Source: Thiobacillus sp. (GTDB lineage Bacteria > Pseudomonadota > Gammaproteobacteria > Burkholderiales > Thiobacillaceae). Taken from it: DNA of 54,336 nucleotides. The position numbers and the translations under genes were made by a program. Position 1 is the first letter of the stretch; each line of letters begins with the position of its first letter. Location of the stretch: assembly GCA_024709425.1 (NCBI GenBank), contig JANJWS010000060.1, forward strand, positions 1-54,336, in the 5' to 3' direction. The notes below the pieces were generated by a model. It made no database searches. It was not told the origin of the DNA and saw only the letters and a program-made list of their open reading frames with translations. Positions 45,932-54,336 of this stretch are shown in pieces.

Positions 45932-48343
45932 TCAGTGTTTGATTGCGACCGACGTGCTCGGCTCGTCTTCAGGCACGGCAATTGCTGGTGCAGATTCGCT
46001 TTCCTCAGGCAGCGGTTCGGGCGCGTGTTCAAGCGCGAGTTCGAGCACCTGATCGATCCACTTGACAGGATGAATATCGAGCCGGTTCTTGATGTTGTCC
46101 GGGATCTCGGTGAGATCCTTGACGTTCTCCTGCGGGATCAGGACGGTCTTGATCCCACCGCGATGCGCCGCAAGGAGCTTCTCCTTGAGACCACCGATCG
46201 GTAGCACCTCGCCACGCAGCGTAATCTCGCCGGTCATCGCCACATCGGCGCGCACGGGGATGTTGGACAGGATCGACACCATGGAGGTACAGATCGCGAT
46301 GCCTGCGGACGGCCCATCCTTCGGTGTCGCACCTTCGGGCAGGTGAATATGGATGTCGCGCTTCTGGTAAAAGTCTTCCGTAATGCCGAGCTTGCGCGCA
46401 CGCGCGCGTACCACCGAAAGCGCCGCCTGGATCGACTCCTGCATCACCTCGCCGAGCTTGCCGGTAGTGGTCATCTTGCCACGTCCGGGCAACGACACGG
46501 CTTCGATGGTCAGCAGCTCGCCCCCCACCTCGGTCCACGCGAGACCCGTCACCTGACCCACCTGGTTGTTCTTCTCGGCAATACCGAAACTGAAGCGGCG
46601 CACACCGAGATACTTGTCGAGATTGCGTGCCGTGACACTGATCCGGGTCTTCTGCTTTTTCAGCAGCAACGCCTTCACCGCCTTCCGGCAGATCTTGGAA
46701 ATCTCGCGCTCGAGGTTGCGCACCCCCGCCTCGCGCGTGTAGTAGCGCACTATGTCGCGCAGTGCAGATTCCGCGATGACCAGTTCGTCTTCCTTGATGC
46801 CGTTGACCTTGAGCTGCTTGGGCACGAGGTAACGCTCGGCGATGTTGATCTTCTCGTCCTCGGTGTAGCCTGACAGACGGATCACTTCCATGCGGTCGAG
46901 GAGAGGCGCCGGCAGGTTGAGCGAGTTCGCCGTCGCCACGAACATGACGTCCGAGAGGTCGTACTCGACCTCGATGTAATGGTCCTGAAACGTGTGGTTC
47001 TGCTCGGGATCAAGCACCTCCAGCAAGGCCGACGACGGATCGCCGCGAAAATCCTGTCCCATCTTGTCGACCTCGTCGAGCAGGAACAGTGGATTCTTCA
47101 CACCAACCTTGGTCAGGCTTTGCAGAATCTTCCCCGGCATCGAGCCGATATAGGTGCGGCGATGGCCACGGATCTCCGATTCGTCGCGCACGCCGCCCAG
47201 CGCCATGCGTACGAACTTGCGGTTGGTCGCACGCGCAATCGACTGACCGAGCGAGGTCTTGCCCACGCCGGGTGGCCCCACCAGGCAGAGGATCGGCGCC
47301 TTGACCTTGTCGACGCGCTGCTGCACGGCGAGATATTCGAGGATGCGTTCCTTGACCTTGTCGAGACCGTAGTGGTCCTGATCGAGCACCGTCTCCGCCT
47401 TGGCGAGATCCTTGCTGATCTTGGTCTTCTTCTTCCACGGCAGGCCGACCATCGCCTCGATGTAGCTGCGGATCACAGTAGCTTCCGCCGACATGGGCGA
47501 CATCATGCGCAGCTTCTTCAGCTCGCCAAGCGCCTTCGCCTCGGCCTCTTTCGACATGCTCGCCTGGCGGATGCGTTTTTCCAGTTCCTCGAGCTCGGCA
47601 CCTTCCTCGATGTCGCCAAGCTCCTTCTGGATCGCCTTCACCTGCTCGTTCAGGTAATACTCGCGCTGGCTCTTTTCCATCTGCCGCTTGACGCGGCCGC
47701 GGATACGTTTTTCCACCTGCAGGATGTCGAGCTCGCCTTCCAGCAGGCCGAGCAGATGCTCCAGTCGCTTGTCGACAGCGATCATTTCCAGCACTTCCTG
47801 CTTCTGTTCGAGCTTCAGCGGCAGGTGCGCGACGATGGTGTCGGCCAGCCGCCCGCCCTCGTCGATGCCCGACAGCGAGGTGAGGATTTCCGGCGGAATC
47901 TTCTTGTTCAGTTTGACGTACTGATCGAATTGGGTGAGCAAGGCACGGCGCATGGCCTCGACTTCGACCTGTTCCTCACCCTCGGCCGGGAGCACTTCAG
48001 CTCGCGCCGACAGATGTGTGCCCGCGTCGGTGACCTCCAGTACGCACGCGCGCTGATTGCCCTCCACCAGCACCTTGACCGTACCATCGGGCAGTTTGAG
48101 CATTTGCAGGACGGTAGCGACGCTGCCGGTACCATAGAGGTCGTCCGGCGTGGGGTCGTCCTGCGCAGCGGTCTTCTGCGCGATCAGGAGAATGCTCTTG
48201 CCGGACTCCATCGAGGTTTCCAGCGCCTTGATGGACTTGGGGCGACCCACGAACAGTGGGATCACCATGTGGGGGAACACCACCACGTCCCGAAGCGGCA
48301 ACAATGGCAGGTCGATCTGTTCCTTGAGGGTGTTGTCGCTCAT
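45932..48343 (-). CDS. lon: ATP-dependent protease Lon
   Basis: 803 residues. The LON substrate-binding domain is at the N-terminus ([20 protein letters not shown]). The AAA+ ATPase has Walker [10 protein letters not shown] near residue 355. The serine-lysine protease site is Ser in KDGPSAGIA (about 678) and Lys in GGIKTVLIP (about 721). It degrades misfolded and regulatory proteins. ATG 48343 has AGGAAA upstream. The C-terminal tail after about residue 770 is Glu/Pro/Ala-rich and longer than usual. Confidence 0.97.
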   Translation of the reverse strand: MSDNTLKEQIDLPLLPLRDVVVFPHMVIPLFVGRPKSIKALETSMESGKSILLIAQKTAAQDDPTPDDLYGTGSVATVLQMLKLPDGTVKVLVEGNQRACVLEVTDAGTHLSARAEVLPAEGEEQVEVEAMRRALLTQFDQYVKLNKKIPPEILTSLSGIDEGGRLADTIVAHLPLKLEQKQEVLEMIAVDKRLEHLLGLLEGELDILQVEKRIRGRVKRQMEKSQREYYLNEQVKAIQKELGDIEEGAELEELEKRIRQASMSKEAEAKALGELKKLRMMSPMSAEATVIRSYIEAMVGLPWKKKTKISKDLAKAETVLDQDHYGLDKVKERILEYLAVQQRVDKVKAPILCLVGPPGVGKTSLGQSIARATNRKFVRMALGGVRDESEIRGHRRTYIGSMPGKILQSLTKVGVKNPLFLLDEVDKMGQDFRGDPSSALLEVLDPEQNHTFQDHYIEVEYDLSDVMFVATANSLNLPAPLLDRMEVIRLSGYTEDEKINIAERYLVPKQLKVNGIKEDELVIAESALRDIVRYYTREAGVRNLEREISKICRKAVKALLLKKQKTRISVTARNLDKYLGVRRFSFGIAEKNNQVGQVTGLAWTEVGGELLTIEAVSLPGRGKMTTTGKLGEVMQESIQAALSVVRARARKLGITEDFYQKRDIHIHLPEGATPKDGPSAGIAICTSMVSILSNIPVRADVAMTGEITLRGEVLPIGGLKEKLLAAHRGGIKTVLIPQENVKDLTEIPDNIKNRLDIHPVKWIDQVLELALEHAPEPLPEESESAPAIAVPEDEPSTSVAIKH

Positions 48344-48404
48344 GTCGGTTTCCTGAGGGAAGTTGGAGAAAAAGCGCGCAGACGGATACCGCACTGATGC
48401 ACAA

Positions 48405-48430
48405 GTGGGGGACAACAGTTGGAATTCAAG
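48405..48430 (-). promoter_or_regulatory. Heat-shock (sigma-32) promoter of lon
   Basis: CTTGAA, 14 bp, then CCCCAC followed by TT, close to CTTGAA-N13-17-CCCCATNT. The -10 element ends 62 bp before the lon ATG. Confidence 0.7.
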
Positions 48431-48547
48431 AGGAGGCGGAGGTTCCCCGCCACGATTGCCGGCCCCGCACCGACGCTGGATGCGCGCCCCGGCGTCGCCC
48501 GCCGCCGCTCATCCCGTGCCGGACAGCGGGGGCCCACGGCGTGGGGC

Positions 48548-49819
48548 TCAGGCCCCGGCGGCCAGTGGCTGGTCGCCCTGTTCGGAATAGATCAGAAGCG
48601 GCTTGCCTTCGCCGTTGATCAGCCCGCTATCGACCACGACCTTGCTGACGCCCTTGAGGGTCGGCAGGTCGTACATGGTGTCGAGCAGCGCGTGCTCGAT
48701 GATCGAGCGCAGGCCGCGCGCGCCGGTCCGCCGCGCCAGGGCGCGCTTGGCAATGGCGCCCAGCGCATCCTCGCGGAATTCCAGTTCCACGCCCTCCATC
48801 TTGAACAGCTTGGCGAACTGCTTGGTCAGCGCGTTCTTCGGCTCGGTGAGAATCTGCACCAGCGCGGCCTCGTCGAGCTCGTCGAGTGTAGCCACCACCG
48901 GCAAACGGCCGACAAATTCCGGGATCAGGCCGTATTTGATGAGATCTTCCGGCTCCACCTGTTGCAGCAACTCGGCGTCGCGGCGGGTTTCGTCGACTTT
49001 CTTTACCTGCGCGCCGAAGCCGATGCCGCCCTTCTCGGTGCGGTTGCGGATGACCTTCTCCAGCCCGCTGAACGCGCCACCGCAGACAAACAGGATGTTG
49101 CTGGTGTCGACCTGCACGAATTCCTGGTTCGGATGCTTGCGCCCGCCCTGCGGCGGCACCGAGGCAGTGGTGCCCTCGATCAGCTTCAGCAGCGCCTGCT
49201 GCACGCCCTCGCCGGAGACGTCGCGGGTGATCGACGGGTTATCCGACTTCCGCGAGATCTTGTCGATCTCGTCGATGTAAACGATGCCCTGCTTCGCCTT
49301 GTCGACGTCGTAATCACACTTCTGCAGGAGCTTCTGGATGATGTTTTCGACATCCTCGCCGACATAGCCGGCCTCGGTCAGGGTGGTGGCGTCAGCAATG
49401 ACGAACGGCACGTTCAGAAGGCGCGCCAGCGTCTGTGCGAGCAAGGTCTTGCCCGAGCCAGTGGGCCCGATCAGCAGGATGTTGCTCTTGGCGAGTTCGA
49501 CCTCGCCGCCGGTGCCGGTGTTGCTGCGCAGGCGCTTGTAGTGGTTGTAGACCGCAACCGCCAGCGCCTTCTTGGCCGGGCCCTGGCCAATCACGTACTG
49601 GTCGAGGATGCCGCGAATCTCGTGCGGCGTCGGCAGGTCGGAGCCGCCCTTCTGGCTGTCGGCCTGCTGGATTTCTTCGCGGATGATGTCGTTGCACAGT
49701 TCGACGCATTCATCGCAGATGAATACCGACGGCCCGGCAATGAGCTTGCGCACCTCATGCTGGCTCTTGCCGCAAAAGGAGCAATAAAGAAGTTTGTCGC
49801 CCGAGCCTTTGTCTGCCAT
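48548..49819 (-). CDS. clpX: ClpX ATPase subunit of ClpXP
   Basis: 423 residues. The N-terminal zinc-binding domain (YCSFCGKSQ and [10 protein letters not shown], four Cys) is followed by AAA+ with Walker A GPTGSGKT near residue 118 and the IGF-type loop (GFGAQV region), through the C-terminal domain. It unfolds substrates for ClpP. It follows clpP by 13 bp and precedes lon. Confidence 0.97.
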   Translation of the reverse strand: MADKGSGDKLLYCSFCGKSQHEVRKLIAGPSVFICDECVELCNDIIREEIQQADSQKGGSDLPTPHEIRGILDQYVIGQGPAKKALAVAVYNHYKRLRSNTGTGGEVELAKSNILLIGPTGSGKTLLAQTLARLLNVPFVIADATTLTEAGYVGEDVENIIQKLLQKCDYDVDKAKQGIVYIDEIDKISRKSDNPSITRDVSGEGVQQALLKLIEGTTASVPPQGGRKHPNQEFVQVDTSNILFVCGGAFSGLEKVIRNRTEKGGIGFGAQVKKVDETRRDAELLQQVEPEDLIKYGLIPEFVGRLPVVATLDELDEAALVQILTEPKNALTKQFAKLFKMEGVELEFREDALGAIAKRALARRTGARGLRSIIEHALLDTMYDLPTLKGVSKVVVDSGLINGEGKPLLIYSEQGDQPLAAGA

Positions 49820-49832
49820 GCCTGTTCCTTGC

Positions 49833-50474
49833 TTAATTGCCTGCTGCCTCGTTGCGGCTGGTCAGCACCTTGTCGACCAGCCCGTACTTCACCGATTCGT
49901 CCGCGCTCATGAAGTTGTCGCGGTCGGTATCGCGCTCGATGGCTTCCATGCTCTGGCCCGTATGCTTGGCGAGCATGCCGTTGAGACGTTCTTTCAAGTA
50001 TAGGATTTCCTTGGCATGAATTTCGATGTCCGACGCCTGGCCCTGGAAGCCACCCAGCGGCTGGTGGATCATCACGCGCGAATTCGGCAGGCAGTAACGC
50101 TTGCCCTTCGCCCCCGCCGTCAACAGGAACGCGCCCATGCTGGCCGCTTGGCCAATGCACAGGGTGGAAACGTCTGGCTTGATGAACTGCATGGTGTCGT
50201 AGATCGCCAGCCCCGCGGACACCGAGCCGCCGGGCGAGTTGATGTAGAAGTAGATATCCTTGTCGGGATTCTCCGACTCAAGAAACAGCATCTGCGCCAC
50301 CACCAGGTTGGCGGTCGCGTCGTTCACCGGGCCGACCAGGAAGATCACCCGCTCCTTGAGCAGGCGCGAGTAGATGTCGTAGGCACGTTCGCCACGACCG
50401 CTCTGCTCGACCACCATCGGCACCAGCCCCAGGCCCTGGGGCTCGGTGAATTTGCTTTCCAGATCAATGCGCAT
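49833..50474 (-). CDS. clpP: ClpP protease subunit
   Basis: 213 residues. Catalytic Ser in [11 protein letters not shown], His in [15 protein letters not shown], and the Asp after it complete the triad. It forms the proteolytic chamber used by ClpX or ClpA. ATG 50474 overlaps the tig stop by 1 bp. Confidence 0.97.
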   Translation of the reverse strand: MRIDLESKFTEPQGLGLVPMVVEQSGRGERAYDIYSRLLKERVIFLVGPVNDATANLVVAQMLFLESENPDKDIYFYINSPGGSVSAGLAIYDTMQFIKPDVSTLCIGQAASMGAFLLTAGAKGKRYCLPNSRVMIHQPLGGFQGQASDIEIHAKEILYLKERLNGMLAKHTGQSMEAIERDTDRDNFMSADESVKYGLVDKVLTSRNEAAGN

Positions 50475-51769
50475 CAGGCACGTCCCATCAATTCGTCAAA
50501 GGAGGTTGTCACGTCTTCCACTTGAGCCTGACCTGCAACCCATGCTACCACATTCTCTTCCAGCGCCAGGGACTCGATCTCCTGCATGCGCTCCGGGCTC
50601 TGCAGGTACCATTGCATCACCTGTTCGGGCTCTTCGTAGCTCTGTGCCTGTTCCTCGATCAGGGCATGCAACTGCTCCGGCTGCGCCGCCAGCGTATGCT
50701 TCTGCACGATCTCGGCCAGGATCAGCCCGAGGCGCACGCGCCGCTCGGCCTGTCCAGTGAACATATCGGCCGAAAGCTTCACCGACTGAACCCCACGCTG
50801 CTGCATGTCGGATTCGGTCATTTTCATGAGGCGGTCGGTTTCCATCGCCACCAGGCTCTTCGGCACATCGAGCGTGCTCTTGCCCAGCAGCAGCTCCATG
50901 GCCTGCTCTTTCATCTTCGCCTTGATCCGGCGGCTGACCTCGCGTTCCAGGTTGGACTTCACCTCGGCCTTGAGCTTGTCCAGATCGCCGTCCTCAATCC
51001 CGAGCATCTTCGCGAACTCGGCATCCAGCGGCGGCAGCACCGGCGCCTGCACGTCCTTGACCTTGATCTCGAAGCGCGCGGTCTTGCCGGCGAGGTCACG
51101 CGCCGCATAGTCGGCCGGAAAAGCGACGTCGAAGCCCTTGGCCTCGCCCCCGCGGACGCCGACCAGGTTCTGCTCGAAATCCTTGAGCAGGCGGCCTTCG
51201 CCGATCACTGCCGCAAAATCCTCGGCCTTGCCGCCTTCGAAGGCGACGCCATCGACGGTTCCCTCGAAGTCGAAACGCACCAGGTCGCCTTCCTGCGCGG
51301 CGCGATCTGCGGGCTCGAACGTCTGGCGCTGCTTGCGCAGGATGTCCAGCGTCTTGGCCACGTCGGCCTCGCTCACTTCAACCACCGGGTGCGTCAGCTT
51401 GCCCTCACCCAACGCGCCGATGGTGACTTCAGGATAGATTTCGAAATGCGCGCTGAACGCCATTTCTGCGCCAGCAGCCGACGGTTTGGCCTCGAAGCGC
51501 GGGTAGCCCGCAACCTTCAGCTGATGCGTCTGCACCGCCTCGCCGAAACGCGCCTGCAGGGTTTCGCCCAGCACGTCCTGGCGCACGCCGGCGCCGTGGA
51601 CACGCGCCACCGCGGACATCGGCGCCTTGCCGGGGCGGAAGCCGTCCATCTTGACGTTGCGCGCGAGGCGCTTGAGGCGGCTTTGCACCTCAACCTCCAG
51701 CTGGTCCATCGGCACGCTGATGTCGAGGCGGCGGCCCAGTCCTTCGAGAATTTCGAGATTTGCTTGCAT
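50474..51769 (-). CDS. tig: Trigger factor
   Basis: 431 residues. The ribosome-binding domain contains [10 protein letters not shown]. The PPIase domain is near 160-240 ([20 protein letters not shown]), and the C-terminal chaperone arms follow. It binds nascent chains at the ribosome exit. ATG 51769 has AGGAAAAA upstream; longer readings run through tRNA-Leu and are rejected. Confidence 0.97.
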   Translation of the reverse strand: MQANLEILEGLGRRLDISVPMDQLEVEVQSRLKRLARNVKMDGFRPGKAPMSAVARVHGAGVRQDVLGETLQARFGEAVQTHQLKVAGYPRFEAKPSAAGAEMAFSAHFEIYPEVTIGALGEGKLTHPVVEVSEADVAKTLDILRKQRQTFEPADRAAQEGDLVRFDFEGTVDGVAFEGGKAEDFAAVIGEGRLLKDFEQNLVGVRGGEAKGFDVAFPADYAARDLAGKTARFEIKVKDVQAPVLPPLDAEFAKMLGIEDGDLDKLKAEVKSNLEREVSRRIKAKMKEQAMELLLGKSTLDVPKSLVAMETDRLMKMTESDMQQRGVQSVKLSADMFTGQAERRVRLGLILAEIVQKHTLAAQPEQLHALIEEQAQSYEEPEQVMQWYLQSPERMQEIESLALEENVVAWVAGQAQVEDVTTSFDELMGRA

Positions 51770-51823
51770 CGGGATTTTTCCTGGCTCAGATTGAAATGGG
51801 TGATAAGTGAATGGCTTCAAGCC

Positions 51824-51910
<87 letters not shown>

Positions 51911-51943
51911 GGCTGGGCCGCAAAACCGTCAACAGATAAGTGT

Positions 51944-51972
51944 AATATAATCAAGACGATGCTGTCACCCAA
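51944..51972 (-). promoter_or_regulatory. Promoter candidate for tRNA-Leu/tig
   Basis: TTGGGT, 17 bp, then TATATT, ending 34 bp before the tRNA 5' end. The overlapping plus strand of this AT-rich patch may serve hpnC. Confidence 0.4.
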
Positions 51973-52016
51973 GCGAAGCCGGCATCCCGCCTAAGTCTTT
52001 ATTCCCATTCCGTTTT

Positions 52017-52832
52017 TTGTTGCCGGTGCCGGTCGACCATTACGAAAATTTCCCTGTTGCGTCCTGGCTGCTGCCCGCCCGCCTGCGCCGGCCGGTGGAA
52101 GCAATCTACCGCTTCGCCCGCAGCGCCGACGACATCGCCGATGAGGGTGACGCGAGTCCGGCCGAACGGCTTGCCGGACTCGCTGCATACCACACCGCGC
52201 TGGATCGTATCGAACAGGGCGCGACGCCGGACGATCCGGTGTTCGGTCCGTTGGCCGCCGCGATCCGTGACCACGCCATTCCGCTTGCCCCGTTGCGCGA
52301 CCTGCTTTCGGCGTTCGCGCAGGACGTCGAGAAAACCCGCTACGCGCATTTCGGCGAACTCATGGACTACTGCCGCCGCTCCGCCAATCCCGTCGGCCGC
52401 CTCATGCTGCACCTGTATGGCGATCACGACCCGCGCCACCTGGCGTATTCCGACGCGATCTGCAGCAGCCTGCAACTGACCAACTTTCTGCAGGACATCG
52501 CGGTCGACTACGCCAAGGGACGCATCTACCTGCCGCAGGACGAGATGGCCGCGCACCGCGTGAGCGAGGCCCAGATCGCCGCCGGTGATCCGGGGGGGCT
52601 ATGGTACACACTAATGCACCGCCAGGTGGCGCGCGCGCGGCAGCTGATGCGGTCCGGCGCTCCGCTCGGCCGGGCGCTCAAGGGACGCATCGGGCTCGAA
52701 CTGCGGGTGACGATCCGCGGCGGCGAGGCCATCCTGAGGAAACTCCACGCCGATCCCGCCTGCGTATTCCACAACCGGCCGGCGCTCACCCGCGGCGACT
52801 GGCTCATGATGCTGGCGCGCGGGCTCTACTGA
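52017..52832 (+). CDS. hpnC: Squalene/hydroxysqualene synthase HpnC
   Basis: 271 residues of the squalene/phytoene synthase fold. Aspartate-rich motifs: FARSADDIADEG (about residues 33-44) and NFLQDIAVDYAKGRIYLPQD (second site). HpnC converts presqualene diphosphate to hydroxysqualene. The start is ambiguous: TTG 52017 or GTG 52026 (which gives the family-like VDHYENFPVAS start); neither has a clear Shine-Dalgarno. It is divergent from tRNA-Leu. Confidence 0.92.
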   Translation: MLPVPVDHYENFPVASWLLPARLRRPVEAIYRFARSADDIADEGDASPAERLAGLAAYHTALDRIEQGATPDDPVFGPLAAAIRDHAIPLAPLRDLLSAFAQDVEKTRYAHFGELMDYCRRSANPVGRLMLHLYGDHDPRHLAYSDAICSSLQLTNFLQDIAVDYAKGRIYLPQDEMAAHRVSEAQIAAGDPGGLWYTLMHRQVARARQLMRSGAPLGRALKGRIGLELRVTIRGGEAILRKLHADPACVFHNRPALTRGDWLMMLARGLY

Positions 52833-52833
52833 C

Positions 52834-53679
52834 ATGGATGCGCATCAATACTGCCAGGAACGCGCAGCCGCCAGCGGCTCCAGTTTCTATTACAGCTTCC
52901 TGTTCCTGCCACCGGAGACGCGGCGCGCGATCACTGCGTTCTACGCACTGTGTCGCGAGCTCGATGACGTCGTCGACGAGTGCAGCGATCCCGCGGTGGC
53001 GGCCGCCAAGCTCGACTGGTGGCGCGACGAGATTGGCCGCTTCGCCACCGGCAAGCCGGAGCACCCGGCCACCCGGGCGCTGGCCGACACCGTCCAGGGG
53101 CATGACATTGCGCCTTCCCTGCTGCAGGAGATCGTCGACGGCATGGCGATGGATCTCGATCGCGCACGCTACCCGGACTTCAGATCGCTGCGCCTCTATT
53201 GCTACCGTGTCGCCGGCGTGGTCGGCGAGATCGCGGCGGGCATCTTTGACGGCACACGCCGCACGCATGACCGTGAGGTCCGCCGCTACGCACACGAACT
53301 GGGACTGGCGTTCCAGCTCACCAACATCATCCGCGACGTCGGCGAGGACGCGCGCCGCGGCCGCATCTACCTCCCGCAGGACGAACTGGCACGCTTCGGC
53401 GTTGCGGAGCGTGATCTGCTGGAAGGACGCGACTCACCCGCGTTTCAGGCGTTGATGCAGTTCCAGTATGAACGCGCGGTAGACCACTACGACAAGGCCC
53501 TCGCGGCCCTCCCCGCGGCAGCCCGGCGCACGCAACGCCCCGGCCTGGTCATGGCCGCAATCTACCGCACCCTGCTCGACGAGATTCGCCGGGAACGTTT
53601 CCCGGTGTTGCGCGCGCGCATTGCACTTACCCCGCTACGCAAGTTGTGGCTTGCCGGCCGGACCTGGGTCTTCCCATGA
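52834..53679 (+). CDS. hpnD: Presqualene diphosphate synthase HpnD
   Basis: 281 residues of the same fold. First Asp motif YALCRELDDVVDE, second NIIRDVGEDARRGRIYLPQD. HpnD condenses two farnesyl diphosphates to presqualene diphosphate. It starts 1 bp after the hpnC stop and overlaps hpnE by 4 bp. Confidence 0.94.
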   Translation: MDAHQYCQERAAASGSSFYYSFLFLPPETRRAITAFYALCRELDDVVDECSDPAVAAAKLDWWRDEIGRFATGKPEHPATRALADTVQGHDIAPSLLQEIVDGMAMDLDRARYPDFRSLRLYCYRVAGVVGEIAAGIFDGTRRTHDREVRRYAHELGLAFQLTNIIRDVGEDARRGRIYLPQDELARFGVAERDLLEGRDSPAFQALMQFQYERAVDHYDKALAALPAAARRTQRPGLVMAAIYRTLLDEIRRERFPVLRARIALTPLRKLWLAGRTWVFP

Positions 53680-54336
53680 CCCCGCATGTCGCGGTAATCG
53701 GCGGCGGCTGGGCGGGGTGCGCCGCCGCCCTGACACTCGTCGAAGCCGGCATCCAGGTCGCACTGTACGAAGGCGCACATACCCTCGGTGGCCGCGCCCG
53801 TGCAGTCGAACTCGGTGGCCAAACGCTCGACAACGGCCAGCATATCCTGCTCGGTGCCTACGCACAGACCCTCGCACTGATCACGCGTTTCCATCGCGAA
53901 ACCGACGTTCTGTGGCGCCTGCCGCTGGCGCTCGAACAGCCACCGGAATTCCGCCTCACCTGCCCGCGCCTGCCGGCCCCGCTCCATCTGGCGGCTGGCC
54001 TCGCCGGTGCGCGCGGGCTGCGCTTGAGCGAAAAGCTGGCGGCAGCCCGCTGGGTGCACGCGTTATTGCGCGACGGCAGCGAGACGCCCGACATGACGGT
54101 AGGCTCGCTGACACGTGACCAGCCGGAAGCGGTCAACCGTCTCTTGTGGCACCCGCTGTGCATCTCCGCACTCAACACACCGCCGAAACAGGCCAGTGGA
54201 CGGGTATTCCGCAACGTGCTGCGCGCCGCTTTCGGTGGTCGTACCAATGACAGCGACCTGGTGCTCCCACGCCGGGATCTCACGGCGCTGTTTCCCGATC
54301 CGGCCGCGGCACGTGTGGCCGAGCGGGGCGGCACGG
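53676..54336 (+). CDS. hpnE: Hydroxysqualene dehydroxylase HpnE (partial)
   Basis: The first 220 codons are present; the gene runs off the window. FAD-binding GxGxxG is AVIGGGWAGCAAAL (residues 6-19), followed by the EG-LGGRA region typical of the phytoene desaturase/amine oxidase family. HpnE reduces hydroxysqualene to squalene for hopanoids. ATG 53676 overlaps the hpnD stop (ATGA). Confidence 0.93.
   Translation, partial: MTPHVAVIGGGWAGCAAALTLVEAGIQVALYEGAHTLGGRARAVELGGQTLDNGQHILLGAYAQTLALITRFHRETDVLWRLPLALEQPPEFRLTCPRLPAPLHLAAGLAGARGLRLSEKLAAARWVHALLRDGSETPDMTVGSLTRDQPEAVNRLLWHPLCISALNTPPKQASGRVFRNVLRAAFGGRTNDSDLVLPRRDLTALFPDPAAARVAERGGT

Overview
The window is high-GC chromosomal DNA with short intergenic spacers and many 1-4 bp start/stop overlaps. 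It carries the block tRNA-Leu, tig, clpP, clpX, lon, hupB, tRNA-Val, tRNA-Asp, ppiD, together with hpnCDE, a long Tad locus, rlmJ and a DUF1015 gene. That combination points to a betaproteobacterium, probably Rhodocyclales (Azoarcus/Thauera-like). This placement is inferred from gene content and order, not from a database match. No prophage, insertion sequence or CRISPR array was seen.

Region 1 (1-11754, minus strand) is a Tad/Flp pilus locus. It reads from a LuxR-type regulator through a Flp pilin, TadG-like, exported unknown, TadE-like, exported unknown, small prepilin-like protein, RcpC/CpaB, RcpA/CpaC secretin, an FHA-TadA fusion ATPase, TadB, TadC and a DUF192 protein to another exported unknown cut by the window edge. 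No prepilin peptidase or TadZ is visible here. A 7-bp tandem repeat fills the tadB-tadC spacer.

Region 2 (11990-22060) holds housekeeping and small conserved genes: CDGSH protein, DUF924, metG (with a palindromic intergenic-type repeat read in frame), acylphosphatase, rlmJ, CoA-binding protein, a membrane protein divergent from a MarR regulator, nitroreductase, a hypothetical, hemerythrin, an RlmN-family radical SAM enzyme and a YfcE-like phosphoesterase. A repeat-rich spacer lies at 21031-21508.

Region 3 (22187-35825) has ppa and mfd back to back with facing promoters, DUF1015, a stand-alone flgM with a FliA-like promoter, and a copper-chaperone-like HMA protein. It continues with a minus-strand run of methyltransferase, rnhA, dnaQ, an orphan periplasmic binding protein and a membrane GGDEF-EAL protein, then gloB and mltD on the plus strand.

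Region 4 (35839-43181) is a four-gene oligopeptide-type ABC importer (binding protein, two permeases, fused double ATPase), all overlapping by 1-4 bp, followed by fabI. Region 5 (43218-51910) is the protein quality-control block: ppiD, tRNA-Asp, tRNA-Val, hupB, lon (with a convincing heat-shock promoter), clpX, clpP, tig and tRNA-Leu. Region 6 (52017-54336) is hpnCDE for squalene synthesis; hpnE is cut by the window end.

The most interesting items are the Tad locus architecture (FHA-TadA fusion, three unknown exported proteins, heptamer repeat), the binding protein/GGDEF-EAL pair, the ABC system with a binding protein that looks anchored at both ends, and the palindromic repeat read through in metG. 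No clearly novel defence or mobile system was found.
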